A stretch of 64,000 nt of DNA from contig NC_135774.1 in the NCBI RefSeq assembly GCF_028453695.1, positions 6,448,001 to 6,512,000 on the forward strand, in the 5' to 3' direction. The notes beneath the pieces were generated by a model, which was not told the origin of the DNA, searched no databases, and saw nothing but the letters and a program-made list of their open reading frames with translations. The translations under genes were made by a program, and so were the position numbers. This document shows positions 7,587 through 20,956 of the stretch, piece after piece. The DNA is from Augochlora pura. Lineage: Eukaryota > Arthropoda > Insecta > Hymenoptera > Halictidae. How positions within the stretch are numbered: the first letter of the stretch is position 1; the number at the start of each line of letters is the position of its first letter.

Positions 7587-10404
7587 ATGCAAATAAACGG
7601 AGACGTTAATTTTGATTCTATTTTAAAAAAAAAATGGGAAGAAGCTGAAACGAAAGGGATGTTCCGCTATATACTAAACATTAAAAATTCAAAATTATTA
7701 AGTGGAAAGTATTCGTTCTTAGCTCAGGTAATACATTAATCTTTCTTTATTATATAATCTTTATTTATATATATATTTATATCTGAACTCCAGAATTAGA
7801 ATATATCGGATCCATTTTTACAAAATTTATATTTTCCATAACTTTCATATTTAATTGAACAAAGTTATATAGACAGTTCTGTAATTAATCATAGACTCGT
7901 GCACATATTAGCAACACAACAAATTGAACTCTCGAATACAAGAACAGTGACATTTATGAATAAAATTGACTATCATGTTTTGTACCACTGTATCTGACAA
8001 ACACAAATCCTTGATAAGAGATGATATATTTGTTCAAAGAAAATATGATCTGCAAATTTAATTAAAAATATTGTAAATAAAACGGTTTTTAATCCCGTTG
8101 TTGTATATTGCATGGACTCAAAAGAAATTGAGTTTAGAAATATTAATCCAAAAAATAAATTATATGAAAATTTGTCGGACTATTTTGACACATGTAATAG
8201 GTTTTTAGTCTAGGTAATAGGTAATTAGTAATAGGTAAGTAGTCTAAAACTTTTTCAAATATTTGGAAAAAATATTTCACATTACTCAAGTAAAATTGAA
8301 AAACTAATATACCAGTGTGATTGCAACTTTGGATTATCTTCCAAGAAACTAAAAATGTTCTGCACAGTTGTCATTGGTCCATACTACAATAAAATAATAA
8401 TGTAAAATGTGTGAGTTATTCATAGGAAAATCATTTTAGAAGCATGGGGGAGATCTATTTCTTCTGTTCAGCAAAGAGCTAGCGCTATAAGATACATAGA
8501 TACTGATACATATGTATATATATATATGTATATCTGAAAGAGTTTTAAAATAACTTCACTACGTATATTAACCTATACCCTTGCTTTGCTATATCATGCA
8601 TTCATTAAAATAAATGCTTCTCAAAACAATAAATTGTAAATTTATAAAGTTATGGAAAGGCTCAAAGGCAAATCATAAACATAATCAATAGATTATGAAG
8701 TGTTGCAAGAAATTTTGCATTTAAAATTGTAAAAAAAATCAAACAACAGAATAATCTGCAATATCTTTTACAAAAGAAAAGGGATCAAAGTCAATTTAAC
8801 AGAAATATCCAAAAAATTATTACAAAGAGCAATATTGTAAGAATGCTATATAAACCAAAGAACTAAATTTGTTAAAGCTGAACAAAAGAAAAAGTACTAA
8901 ATATTGAACCAACAAATGAGGAAAGGTATCATGAGTTTATTTTTTACTGTATAGTTAAAAACAGAGCTGTAAAAAGGAGTTGCTTTTTTTTTAAATTATT
9001 GAGTAATTGCTTCTGTTTGACATTTATATAAATTCCGTTTACAGTATGGATTGGATAGACATGAAGCATATTTTAAATAAGAATCTTAAATTTTTGAAAA
9101 TTATAAAAGTACATGAGTTTATAATTATTTACAACATTGTATCTATGAAGTATGATATAATATACCTTAACTGAGGGGTCTAGATATGAAAATAATATTA
9201 ATAGTACAATATGAAACTAAAAAATGTTATCAGAAATATAAACAGTTTCTCATAAATTATAATCATAAAATTATTTAATTACTTTAGTTGAATGTCGATC
9301 GTGGTCGTAATAGAAGGACTCCCGAAAATATTACTTCAATGATACAGCCTTTTGATAAAAACCGTTTCAATTTTACACAAATTTCTCCAGAAGAAAAAAT
9401 TATACATTTAGATGGAAATGAAGAAGACATAATTGCAATTAATATTAGTCCATTACAGTATTGTCACTCTTTATTGTTACCGGAGCAATGTAAATGCTTG
9501 CCTCAAGTTATAACAAAGTATAGTTTATATAAAGCCCTACGTATATTTCAATTAAGTCAGGATTCGTAAGTAATTTTAATATTATAACATTTCCAACAAA
9601 TTAATAAAATTTGATATAATTTTAAAACCATATATTGCTTACAATATATTTGTATATATTTATATTGTTTTTGAATATTGATTTCAGATATATTCGAGTG
9701 GCATTCAACAGTCTTTGTGCTTATGCATCAGTAAATCATCTTCATTGGCATTTATATTACTTAAATCATAAAATGCTATTAGAGTATATTGTAAATAAAT
9801 TTTGCTAAATCTTTTTTCCCATTAATGACCACTGATTTGCTATTATTATTTTTCAGGATCTTGACGACTACATGGGTCCTGTACAAATTTTAAAAAATTA
9901 TCCTGCTAATGGATTTTGTATAAAACATTCGAGTGTACGAAATTTAGATGAACTAGTAAATTGGACTTTCTTAATAACAGATTATTTACAAAAATCAGAA
10001 ATACCACATAATGTTTATATTACACGAGCAAAGATAGACTCTGGAGGAGAATATCAAGACTTGAGAATTTACATTTGGCCCAGAAAACCCAGTGAAGGCA
10101 TAAAGGACACAAGTATCTTTTTTCCTGCAGTTTGCGAGTTGTTTGGTCACTTAATAATAACATGTAAGCAATTGTTTAATATAACAGGATTCTTTATAAT
10201 ATGATGACGAAACTGCTGTACATAAAATTTGAAATTTCTACAGTTTAAGTAATACAAATTTTTTATGAACTTTCAGCTGAGGAAATGTATACAAATTTAC
10301 TGGAAGAAAATATAGCAAATATTTTGACTGAAGTAACTCAAGAAAAATTTCTACTGGTTTTTGACAAAATAAAAAATTTAATACAACAACAAATAATTAG
10401 GTAA
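7587..10404 (+). CDS. GDPGP1: GDP-D-glucose phosphorylase
   Basis: Cytosolic enzyme that phosphorolyses GDP-glucose to glucose-1-phosphate and GDP, thought to clear a mis-made nucleotide sugar. Five coding exons: 7587-7727, 9288-9565, 9688-9790, 9857-10163, 10277-10404. All have GT-AG introns and compatible phases, giving 318 aa with no internal stop. Human GDPGP1 is somewhat longer (about 385 aa). Evidence: the N-terminal block FDSILKKKWEEAETKGMFRY; QYCHSLLLPE; and the HIT-superfamily histidine triad in SVNHLHWHLYYL (exon 3). The triad holds the catalytic His that forms the nucleotidyl intermediate. Exon 4 (DDYMGPVQILKNYPANGF onward) continues the family pattern through FFPAVCELFGHL. The start is the first ATG in the exon, and the stop TAA overlaps a GGTAAG string, so splicing past it is formally possible but not needed. 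The long first intron (7728-9287) shows no repeat I recognise. Confidence 0.93.
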
Positions 10405-10961
10405 GAACTATTTCTTGTATCAAATTAATATAACTATTGTAATATGATATATTAATTTAATTTATTGTAATATGATTATAAGTAACATTTAATTTTTGTT
10501 ATTATAATGTACAATATTTACAAATTTATATGCAATTATTATGCTTTTATGTATATACAATTGTCCGAAATATATAGAATAAAATAAAAAAATTCATGCA
10601 GTTTTTTTCTATTCTAAATCATACCATTCATTATGTCTTCATTATTATTAAAATTATTAAATATTAATTTTTAGTGCATATATTTATGTATATGATACTT
10701 TCAAATACATAGCACATGGTTCTTTGCTCACGTCAGCTATAATTACTTATTATTATTAATAATGAAGCATAGAAATTAACATAATAGAAGAAAAATAGAC
10801 TTTAATGTTAATAATTAACATATAAACATAAAATGATACATATTTAATTTGTCAATAATGTGTTAAATAATCATAACAAAATATGAAAGTAAATATAAAA
10901 TATTTATTTAAACTATTAACTTAAATTAAACAAAATATAAAAGAAAGTAATATAAAAATTA
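10405..10961. other. Downstream flank of GDPGP1, no gene
   Basis: Very AT-rich with short A/T runs. No ORF or RNA gene recognised. Confidence 0.5.
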
Positions 10962-11530
10962 CAAGGAGTACCACACAACGTGATTAGCTTAATTTATTCT
11001 TTTACCAAAGGTTTAATTGGAAACTTTTTGAGCTAATATAGTTTAAGGAGAGCTTTAAGATGATTGTACCAAGTTTTATGTTAACTCTTTTTTCCGGAAG
11101 TTGTCAAGATTAATTTCAGGGCTTTGTAGGTTGGCCTAAATTTCTTTTTTTGTACCTATCGTTTAGAATTTAGGGAATCATAACATACAGTCTTCTCAGA
11201 ATGTAGAAAAGAACTGTAGGTTTACTTATAGAAAACATTGATAACTCTGGGAAGAAAGAGTTGACCAAAAAAAATGTATACAACCATTTTAAAGATCTCC
11301 TTAAAATACGTCATTTTAGCTCAATAGATTTCTTAAAATTTCGTCGACCCTTTTTTGTAATGTTAACAAGGTTTTTCATAGGTAAACCTACAGTTTTTTT
11401 ACATTCAGAGAAAACTATATATTATAATCATTGCAAACTATATGTTAAACCATGTTATTTTAGCTCAAAAAATTTCCGATCGACTAGAAACAATAAATTA
11501 AGCTGATCACATTACCTGATCCACCCTGCA
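10962..11530. mobile_element. Long-hairpin MITE (foldback-like)
   Basis: Imperfect palindrome nearly its whole length. GTGATTAGCTTAATTTATT at 11000 pairs with AATAAATTAAGCTGATCAC near 11500. ACTGTAGGTTTAC near 11213 pairs with GTAAACCTACAGT near 11383, and TTTTTGAGCTAATAT-type blocks recur. There is no coding capacity. It fits a non-autonomous DNA element with very long terminal inverted repeats. Target duplication not resolved. Confidence 0.7.
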
Positions 11531-11860
11531 TAATAAGAATTAAAAAAATTTTCCTGGAACTGTAACGAATACTAGTTTCTTAATTTAAATAACTTTTACT
11601 TTGTTATCTATTTTAGCAGTTACAGATTATTAACTACTAATATATTATTGCTATCACTGTAGATCTAACATAAAATCTTTGGCTATCATTAACGAATAAA
11701 TAATTGCCTATTACTGTTAGTAATGTAAATGTAATAAATATTCAAAATCTTTGTACACATAATTTAATTTATTGGCAATCACTAAAAATTGTTTGATTAA
11801 ACAACATTAGCTTGGATTACTAAGAAGTGACACAATTACTATGCTTAATATTCAAAAACA

Positions 11861-13706
11861 TTAACAACGTGCTGCAATTACCCTTGCACGTCGTTGATCC
11901 ACGCAATTATAAAATTCATCGACTAGATTAGAACATTTCAAAATTTCCTTTGGATGTTCTTGGTAGCACTTGATTACTTTATCTGTATTCTCTAAACATG
12001 GCTGTACAGTGTTATGGATATTGAGCTTCTTCTTATCTGCAGAGAAATCACACAATTAAGACTTACATCTGTTTAGTTTTTAATTTTTTATGTTAGTCAA
12101 GTATATAAATTTCTCTCCATCTTACATTACAGTGAACATTTTACAGTGAACTTTTGCATTAAAATGTTCAAACAATTTTAATCCTTTTTGAGTTTCAACT
12201 TTTAACAAATTTTATTTGAAAGGAAACTTTAACTATATGCATATATTATATATACATATTATATATACATTGTAATAAATAAATGACGTATACTGATTTT
12301 AGTTTCTGAAACATTTCTTAATATTTAAATTTAATTTACACATAAACCTTAAAATAAAATTGAATTTTTTCTGGATTAACTGCAAAAACTATAAGAATAT
12401 TATATAATATATACAAGATCTTTTTATACTGCATTAAATACAACAAAGGATTTTTTTCGTACATTATAAACATTTAAGCATGTTTAGACAATATTTAAAA
12501 TGATCAAAAAATCATCAATGGACTGAAATGTGACTGACAGTGAAATATTTTCTATTAGAATGTTTTGTAGGTAATTGGAAAAAATTAATAAAAATGAATA
12601 AATTCTAATTAATAAAAATTAGTATACATAATATTTTCTTATTACTGACAATACCTTGCATATACTATGTAGATTACTTTTACAATTATGAAGATAAGGA
12701 AGCCTACTCTAAAACATAGTGTAATGAATGTGCAAATTAAAAATTATACAAAAAAAGGTAGTTATTTTGCTTTGTTTTAACATATTCAAATATTTACTTA
12801 TTACAATATTTATAACTACGACACAACAAAATTCTTAAATGTAAATATTAGGTAAACTTGTTGACTCCAAAAAGTGTTCTTTATAATTATAACATACATG
12901 TTATATTGGAAGACCCTGTTATATTTGGAAGAATTATACAGTACTTTCATATGCAAGAAACATTTGTATACTCTTGTTGTGGTTACCCCAATCTTAAATT
13001 TATAAAATTATCCTGTCTCTTAAATCAAATGTCTCAAAACATTAAGATCATGAAGGAAAACAACTTTCAAATAGTATTCAGTGATTCAATTTAATCCAGA
13101 ATTGCTGGTGTTGCAAAATTGGTATTGGATATTGTCAGACGTTAAAGATAATTTTTTGTTTGGGTTATGTTAATCAATGTAAATTAATTTAAATAAATAA
13201 GTAAGTGTCTGAGTTTAATATTTGCTTTCATATTAGACAAAAGTCAAAGTAAGTACTTATAACATATATTATATTACATTAAGTATATACATACCCTCAT
13301 TAACATACAACTCTTCTACTGCCTTTTTGTACTCCTCATCTATAATTTGATTAACTCTTAAATGATTTTTTTCTAAATTATCTAATCGTTTTTGCCAATA
13401 TTGATCTTGAGTAAGAAGTTCTTGCTCTTTTTGTTGCTGTATTTCAAGAGCAGTTAACGTTAATTGAGGATAATAATATGCAGGATATCCAGTGGGTGCA
13501 TCTCCACTTTGAAATGATGGTGAAGATACAGCTTTATTAGCAAATGGTGGCATCAAAGTTGATGATCTTACTTCATTTCCTGATTGAATATTAGCTTCAT
13601 TCACTTTTTGAGTTAATCGTTGTACAACCGAATTTGAAACTTTAATAACATCTATTTCTTCTTCATTATTAATGGTAAGTCTTCGAGCACTTTGTCCAGC
13701 ACCCAT
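11861..13706 (-). CDS. CHCHD3: MICOS subunit MIC19 (CHCH-domain protein)
   Basis: Inner-membrane protein of the MICOS complex that holds cristae junctions. Two coding exons on the minus strand, 13706-13295 and 12036-11861, joined in phase 1, give 195 aa. Human MIC19 is about 227. It begins MGAGQSARRLTI: Gly2 with a following Ser/Gln context is the N-myristoylation signal typical of the family. A central coiled coil runs about residues 95-140 (EIQQQKEQELLTQDQYW, KRLDNLEKNHLRVNQI). The C-terminal exon holds a twin CX9C CHCH fold: C-LENTDKVIK-C and C-SNLVDEFYN-C, the cysteines that form two disulfides through the Mia40 pathway. An in-frame ATG 36 bases upstream (13742) would hide the myristoyl glycine, so 13706 is preferred. 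The donor is GGTATGT and the acceptor CTCTGCAG. The 1.26 kb intron has no recognised element. Confidence 0.94.
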
Positions 13707-13742
13707 TTTAAACGATTTTCTATTTATTTTGAAGGAAGACAA

Positions 13743-14461
13743 AATGTTTATCTTATAATTGTCTCATAAGTTTAGGTGAATTAAAAATGCATAGAAGAAT
13801 TTGTCTGAAAAATCAAGTGAAATGTATGTAATAATAGGTACATAATATATTATGTATAATATAAACATAAAATACCAATATTGTAATAATGAATTTTTAA
13901 ATATTTGAAGAAGTAATTTACATTTCTAATATAAATATACATCTTTGAAATTTTTCAATGTTTGATGATTATACCTCCACATTTATGAATTTCATTTTTA
14001 AATGACCTTCACAAGCATTAAACGTTATTGTCACTTGTACTGAAATAAATCTACAAGAATATATTTTACCAATATTGTATACTTGACAAAAACTACATAA
14101 CCTCATTTGTAATCATCCAATGTGGTATTGGGAAATTAACTAAATTTTATACATTTTCTAAACATTTAATAATTAAGAAAGTTAGAATATATCCTATAAA
14201 CTATTTTATTCTTTTTTATTAAAGGATATTAATAAAAAATAGATACCAATATCTCACACGTACAAATTTTCATGAGCATTGCCATTCTACATTCTTACCA
14301 ACTAAGTACATATAATTGTGTTATGTTTCATTATTAAATACCCTTTCCTTATTGTATAAACCATGTTTACTTACCAATATTGTTACGATACTAGTCTATA
14401 TTCAAATATATAAAATTATAATGTTAAAATTATTTCTATTAAAAATAACTGTACATACAAT
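13743..14461. other. 5' flank of CHCHD3, no gene
   Basis: AT-rich intergenic sequence up to the assembly gap, with no ORF that looks real. It presumably contains the CHCHD3 promoter, but no TATA or initiator stands out. Confidence 0.5.
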
Positions 14462-14561
14462 NNNNNNNNNNNNNNNNNNNNNNNNNNNNNNNNNNNNNNN
14501 NNNNNNNNNNNNNNNNNNNNNNNNNNNNNNNNNNNNNNNNNNNNNNNNNNNNNNNNNNNNN
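14462..14561. other. Assembly gap (100 N)
   Basis: Exactly 100 N. A MITE of family B begins at the first base after the gap, so the gap probably reflects collapse at a repeated sequence. Confidence 0.99.
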
Positions 14562-14775
14562 ACAATAATGGATCCTACTCGTGCACACCTCCAGGCCGCA
14601 GATTGATCCGTTAACGAGGGCAGGAATAGAAATTTTCTTTGCTCTGATTAATTGATGATTCACAACTGAGACAAAATTCATTCTGAATTCGATGTGCAGT
14701 AGAATAGTAGGGATGAACGCGCCAGCTTAAGAAGAAAAGTAAGTGCGTAGAAGTAAATCTCATTACTTTATTACA
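14562..14775. mobile_element. MITE family B, copy 1
   Basis: ACAATAATGGATCCTACTC at the left and AAATCTCATTACTTTATT at the right correspond to the inverted ends of the better kept copy at 41149. Interior matches include GCACA(C/T)CTC(C/T)AGGCC and AGAAATT(T/A)TCTTTGCTCTGA. The extreme left edge may lie in the gap. Confidence 0.65.
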
Positions 14776-15346
14776 TAAAGTTTTCCTTTTACATAACAAC
14801 TTGAATTCTAAAATTTATAGCGTATTGATCTTGTGCTCTAAATACCTTGATTTCATAGTATATTCATATTTACTGAAGAAAAACATTAAACCATACAGAA
14901 TTAAGTTATTCACCAGTTGTGTGTGTATAATATTAATTCGTAATGTATACCTATGGATATTTTTGTTAGAGAAATATTGTTATTTTAGTTAAGCAAAACA
15001 AAATCATATTAAGATAATAAATAAAATCGTATGACTTTTTACAGTTAATAAAAATTTGTCAAGTTTAATGTTTATGAAAAATTCTGTTTAAATAAAATTG
15101 ACATAGGAAATAAGTTAAACATTATTCAAATGGAACTTAATTTAAATATCTATTGAAATAAATAATTGAGGAATAATTTTCTGACACTATGAAATTAATT
15201 ATAATTTATGAGACCTTTAAGATATTTAAATGTCACGTACATAACTATTAATTTATTCAAATTACCACTACTTGTAGAGTTTAAGTTGTCAAGAAGAAAG
15301 CGAAAGTAATCACGAAGAAACTAAAATTACGGTGTAAGGAAGAAGA
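14776..15346. other. Intergenic, no gene seen
   Basis: AT-rich, with no coding or repeat signal I can support. Confidence 0.4.
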
Positions 15347-15513
15347 CAGTAATACAATAATAGGACCTATTCCTGTACGCTTTTCTGATTCTCTAAGATG
15401 ATTCGTACATCAGCACTATTTGATTGCGCATCTAATCCACAATGAAATGGTAGGAATTTGCACGCCATCTTAGGAAATAAAAAAAAAAGTGTACAGGACA
15501 AGTCCCATTACTG
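15347..15513. mobile_element. MITE family B, copy 2 (related ends)
   Basis: Left end CAGTAATACAATAATAGGAC and right end GTACAGGACAAGTCCCATTACTG are inverted repeats that share CAGTAATGGGA with copy 3. They also share an inner GTGTACAG/CTGTAC pair. The interior differs, so this may be a sister family mobilised by the same transposase. Confidence 0.6.
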
Positions 15514-16628
15514 TTGTTGCTTAGCTTTGAGTGGGATTTAGGGAAGTTTGGCTGGTTCGGATGCTGTGGAACGCAAAAGTGTTCTGCTTGTGTAGGACTT
15601 GTAAAAATGATCTAGTTACACAGAAATCGTCTTTAAAACTTTATTTCCTGGTTAAAGATGTTATCTCCAAGCCTCCAAAAAATAAAGTCAGAGTATTTTT
15701 CCGAGGAATCGAGTTTTATCGTTCCTTCTTCTTTTTCCTTCCTTGTCCAATAGGAAAATTGGGGTCCTCTAGCTGGATGCTGATTCGTCGGATGACCCGT
15801 CTTCCGATTGCAGATTGGTGGTGATTGGTGGTTCGACGGTGCGCGTGCTGATGGAAATGCGCGAGAGTCGAGCGCGCAGGGGTAAAAAGCCCGCCGAAAC
15901 GAACGGAGTGAGGGTATGCCGCACGCGAAGATTTCGGCTCGAGGACAGAGTGAGAGAGAGAGGTCAGAGAGAGTTCCGAGAAGTCCCTATCTAACGATTT
16001 ACGACGTCCTGCACTTTAGAGATCCGGATTTGAATTGGACGTGACATTATCTATATTCCTCGATTAGTCTCGCTAAATAAAGGCTCGACGATGAATTCGT
16101 GGGAACTCTCTCGTTATCTCCTTACATATTCTCAGTTATTCCTTTCAGGCGATACAGTGTCTCTATATAAATATACGATATAAATCTGTACTTATATTCG
16201 AATTTCCCTCTGTCGGCATCAACTAAGTTTATAATTTGCATAACCAGAGGTGCTTATTTATAACTATGTTCGCGTGATCACGCAACAATAGTAAAGTAAC
16301 CGCCCACATGTAGGATATGAGATTTTATAGTAACAAACCAATAAAACTGGAATTAAGGAAAGAAATACTTTCATTGTATGTCTTGAATATCTCAAACATT
16401 AATAAATCAATATCATTTTTAAGCAAAAGAATGTACAATAAAATTCAATAACAATTAATATGAAATATGTAAAACTTAATTATATCAGTTAAATGTTAAC
16501 CATGAAATATATAACTTAAAAATGAAGAAACAACGCTATCTTTAATTCGCTACAGATATCCTATCTGAGCGCCGTCTATGGTGATGCATTTTTCATAGCT
16601 TGGCGTCAGTTTATAGACTATCTCAGTA
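15514..16628. other. 5' flank of NDUFA13 with a GC-richer block
   Basis: Bases about 15760-16060 are clearly richer in CpG than their surroundings and contain a GA-rich run (15947-15976). They are followed by AATAAAGG near 16076. This could be a decayed LTR or a CpG-rich promoter segment, and I cannot decide. No ORF is convincing. Confidence 0.35.
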
Positions 16629-16709
16629 ATGCTAAATCGAAGACGGAAGTGTAAAGAGTTATGTACTGCCACTATTACGTTCGTGTCTATGTTACAGTCA
16701 TATGCAAAT

Positions 16710-19156
16710 ATGGCAACTGCAGCAAAATCTGGACCTCAGGATATGCCTCCTAAGGGAGGATATACCCCTTATCAAATTGAAAGAGTTCCACTGCGTACTG
16801 TTATGGGAGGTATTTATAGAACACATGTAATACAGTATATATAATACACACAACCATTAGTGACTATATGGTGTAATTTTGGTTAGAAAATTTTGTATTG
16901 CAAGAAAAGCTTCAAAGATTAATGCATAAACATAGAGGCACTAATTAAAACCAATCACTTTAAACCTATTTAAGACTTTGTTTTCAAAATTCTGGTATAA
17001 CTGCACATGTCTATCATATTTTGTTATCAAATATACAGAACAGTATATTTAATATATATATAATATATTTAGTATATATATATAAGTATACAGAACAAAA
17101 TCGGCTATTAAAATAAAACAAAACTTATTTTGACCTGATATATATGTTTGTATATATGTCAGGATTTAATATAAATGGTCATTCAGTTGAAATTATTAAT
17201 GATTACGAAATAATTTTCAGGTCGTCTTGGATTTGCAATATTCTTAACTAGTACATTTGGAGGATTTTATTTGTATGCTTTAACTTATAGAGATATTAAA
17301 AAGAATAATCTTGAAATGAGAAGTGCACGTCATGCTCTACAGCCAATGTTGGAAGCAGAAAGGGATAGAGCGTAAGACTATTTGCATAATTTTGTATATT
17401 TTTGATGTTTAAAGTAAAATAAGCATGTATATGCATTTAGGAAATGCTGTTGTCAAAGCAAAACATTAAATTAACCCATACTACTGAGAAATTACTTTAT
17501 AAATGATTTTACTAATTCTTTGGATGTTAAGTAAGAATGGTGAAGCAATAGTAGTATTAATAACTTATTTTCACTTATTCTGTTTTGCAAGTATTTCTAT
17601 CTTACTAACAACAATGTGTGTAAATGTCATATAATTTGCATTCCATTACAAAATCCACAATATTAAATACAAATCAAACCTACAGTAAAATATTTATTAA
17701 TAAAGGAACCCTGATTGATATATACTGATATTAATGGAGTTTATTTAAATGGGCATTAAACAATATAGTTATAATATAATCATGAATGCTTTTTACTTTA
17801 AGGTTTTTTATCAAAGCTGAATATTCTATAAGAATGTACAAAAATCATATATGACAAAAGATATGCAACAACAATTAACCACTTAACTGTGTAAATATAT
17901 TTGAAAGATATATTTTGTTACGTGTTTTATCGATCATACTGTGTATAATTTTTTGTACAATTATTTTAAAATTATCCTAAAGCATGCAAAATGTATGACT
18001 GTTACCATAAGCAATTTGACATAAATCGTAGGAGAAGTATTTTTATTATAAGATGTAAAATTGCCATTTCCTTATGACGTGTATACACGTTGTATGCAGT
18101 TAACAGGTTAAAATAAAAATTGTATTATTACCTTTGAGATTTCAAATTTATATAGTAAAATTTTGGTAAATATTTATAAAAAGACACAACTTAGGGATTT
18201 TAATGACCTTAAAATATGTTGCTAAGGTGTGAGTTACTTAACATTTGCATCTAAAATAACTTTATTCTTTTTAACATTGTTACAAAATGTGTGAAAAAGA
18301 AAATGTTTATTTCAATGAAACTGTTATCATTATAAAGTCAATAATATTTTAATTAGTTTAATTTAATTACTAAAACAGAGAAATTGAATTATGTACAATA
18401 CACTAATCTTAAAATTTGTAGTTTTACATATATATTGTACATGGTTAAATTTGTTTTTTCAGTAGCTATAACATTACATTAAGTAAGATAAATTATTTTT
18501 AGAAAATGGCACTAATCTCAAAATATCGGAAAATATGTTCTTGAGAGAAAATTTCTTCTATCACAAAAATGTCCATATTATAGCAAACATATTTTATTTA
18601 TACATTTTCTCACGAAAAATTTAAAAAACATATCAGTTAAAAAAATTTTAAGTAACTGATCATACCGAGAAATAACGTTGTTCAGAAATTTTTACTTTGG
18701 CAATATATTTCAAGATCTTATTATCTTCGACACCAAATAATTTAATAGTTTTGTTTAAATTATTACAATCGTAAATTATAAAATTATAAAACAAACACAA
18801 CTTGTTGATTTCAGACATAAATCTTAATTTAGTAAAGTGTTAACTTAGTATCTTGAGTACAACTATTTTTGGAGAGTGTAGCAGATTTAAATCAGATATC
18901 ATTGGTATTGTGTTGAATATTTGAATGGCTCATTTCTTTTGTTAATAGGATACTGAAACATATGAGACTTATAAGAAAGGAAGAAACTGATTTAATGAAA
19001 AATTTCCCAGGATGGAAAGTCGGAGAATTTTTCGGAGAACCAATATTTAAATCGTTGCCTGAAGATACATATATTGAACCTAATTTCTTTGAACTAACAG
19101 CTCATTCAGATCCTAAAGTATTGAGAAACCGACTTCTGGCTAACTTTGTTTTATAA
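16710..19156 (+). CDS. NDUFA13: NADH dehydrogenase (ubiquinone) 1 alpha subcomplex subunit 13 (GRIM-19)
   Basis: Accessory subunit of respiratory complex I in the inner mitochondrial membrane. Three exons, 16710-16809, 17221-17371 and 18949-19156, with compatible phases give 152 aa (human 144). The N-terminal MATAAKSGPQDMPPKGGY and YQIERVPLRTVMGG match the family. Exon 2 carries the single transmembrane helix (LGFAIFLTSTFGGFYLYAL) followed by a charged helix with ALQPMLEAERDR. Exon 3 has LIRKEETDLMKNFPGWKVGE, the conserved C-terminal block, and ends LLANFVL. The frame is also open upstream to ATGs at 16689 and 16629. I chose 16710 because the family starts close to this point. The 1.58 kb second intron shows no recognised element. 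Confidence 0.95.
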
Positions 19157-19660
19157 AGTGTATTTATATCTTAGTAATTACTATATTGTAAAATATAATA
19201 GAGACAAATAATAATAAAGTTATTACACTAGTACAAATACATAGAATTGCGTTTAAATAAGCGGTCTATCAAAAGAAATTGAAACCTTAATATCTCTTAT
19301 GATACTGGATACTTGGTGAAACAACTGGAAAGAAGGCGGCTCTACATTACAAAATTATTAAAAACATGAAAGAAATTCTTTTCATTTCAGAATACGTTTT
19401 TTGGTGGCGCGTCACGGCGTCGTCAGTAATAGCGACGAATTGTGACGTTATATGTGTGGACTATATTAAAAGTAGGACCAGAATTTGGTGATGAAAAACT
19501 TATATATTTAGCCTCGTACTATATACTTCTTTCCTTTGGAGATCTGAGGTCCTCGAAATCTAATCCAACTCTAAGAGGTCTGTTTTCCTCGAATGCTATT
19601 CCAACTCTCTTTCTAAAAAATGTTTTCTGTCCAGGTAAACTGTCACCCCTCTCACGCATT
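19157..19660. other. Downstream flank of NDUFA13, no gene
   Basis: Contains a likely poly-A region after the stop (AATAATAAAG near 19208), then sequence of mixed composition leading into the hairpin region. Overlapping ORFs here are not convincing. Confidence 0.4.
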
Positions 19661-19667
19661 TCTAGTA

Positions 19668-20068
19668 CTCGCTGATTGGTTTTCCATGATTTTAACAATA
19701 ACCAACCAGCGAGTCTGTTTCGAGAAAGCACCCTTCCCCTGCGTCTTAGCGCGTCCTTTTGGGAAGTTGCTGTCATATGTAGGGTAGGAGCGACAGCGAT
19801 ATTTTAACAAAGATTTTCAACGGGAAATTCCTGCAGGTGTAATTACGGCTGGTCACCGTTGTAAACCATCATGGGACTTACTCTTCGGAGCTTTCCTTTT
19901 TTATGACACGCCTTGGTTATTGAGGCCGAGAGAAGCGAAATCCTAAAACTAGCAATAAAGTATGCGTTCTCTCGGCAGGAAAATTATTTTAAATCTAAAT
20001 TGCCTACCAGCCGTTAGCGAAAAATCCTAGATTCAAAAATAGCCCACCAGGTACGTCCGTGTCATAAA
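19668..20068. repeat. Hairpin-rich repeat segment
   Basis: Several nested inverted repeats occur. ACTCGCTGATTGGTT pairs with AACCAACCAGCGAGT (19668-19714). GCCGAGAGAA pairs with TTCTCTCGGC (about 19924-19978). TTATGACAC near 19899 pairs with GTGTCATAA near 20060. This fits a non-autonomous DNA element, but neither boundary duplication nor family is clear. Confidence 0.5.
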
Positions 20069-20689
20069 GAATATTAGTGTTGGGCACTAACATTTTTGAA
20101 AAATTTTGAGTTAAAAGATTGAGAAAGACGCTTGCCATTGAATAGAAATTGGCAAACCCGCCTTAATAAATATCGGATATGTATAGAGAGACTATAAACG
20201 TCTAGATTTTGCTAGTTTGTCGTGACTCGACGAAACATAAAGCACATATGGTCTGTATCGAATTTTAAAAGAAAAATGAAAATCTTTTACAACAGTGAAA
20301 GGAGAACTTTATTTACAAAAAACGAATGCTTCCTTCAAAGTAAGGTTTTTCCCAAATTTCCTTCTCAGCTTAGCTTTACCCATAGCAGTTGCTCGAAAAT
20401 TACCTACGCGCTCAAGTTTTGTAATACTTCTTATGGCAGAGTCACATTTATCAACTCACCTGCAAATGCAGAAATGGAACTTAATCAATTATGAACACAA
20501 TCAACGATAATTTAAAAACATCACATCCTAATCTTTTCTTGAAGATAGACTTTTTCTGCATTCTTAAAAATTGCAATTTATTGCTGTTTAAATACGGATT
20601 TATTTTCATAGGAAACATTGTCAGATCATTTGAAATTGTCGAAAAGTCGTTAGATTGAAACAACTTTTTCAAAATCGTCTATAGGTTTT

Positions 20690-20926
20690 TCAAAAATTGT
20701 ATTGTGAGCATGTCCTTATCATCCTCAAAATTCTCAAAACGAGATCAATTTCATAATTTGACGTATCCATCAATGTTTTTAAAATAGTTTCTTCACACTT
20801 ATAACGCGTTGACATTGGGACGCATCGATAGGCAACATATTCTGCAAAATATTTTATGGCATTTTTGTCGTAGCTACCTTTCTGTTCGACAAATGAGGAA
20901 GTAGGTAGGTCAGTCACCATAAACAT
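20690..20926 (-). pseudogene. Possible C-terminal fragment of a P-element/THAP9-like transposase
   Basis: Open for 78 codons on the minus strand. NAIKYFAEYVAYRC followed by YKCEETILKTLMD resembles the YIAGYVA(Y/H)+C region near the C-terminus of P-element-like transposases. Nothing intact continues on either side: stops interrupt all frames between 20100 and 20680. Identification is tentative. Confidence 0.35.
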
Positions 20927-20956
20927 TTCATACAGTTTTCATGTTTCATTCATATC

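Noticed and set aside
11261..11506. 81-codon plus-strand ORF
   Set aside because: Lies entirely in the hairpin MITE and shows no coding features.
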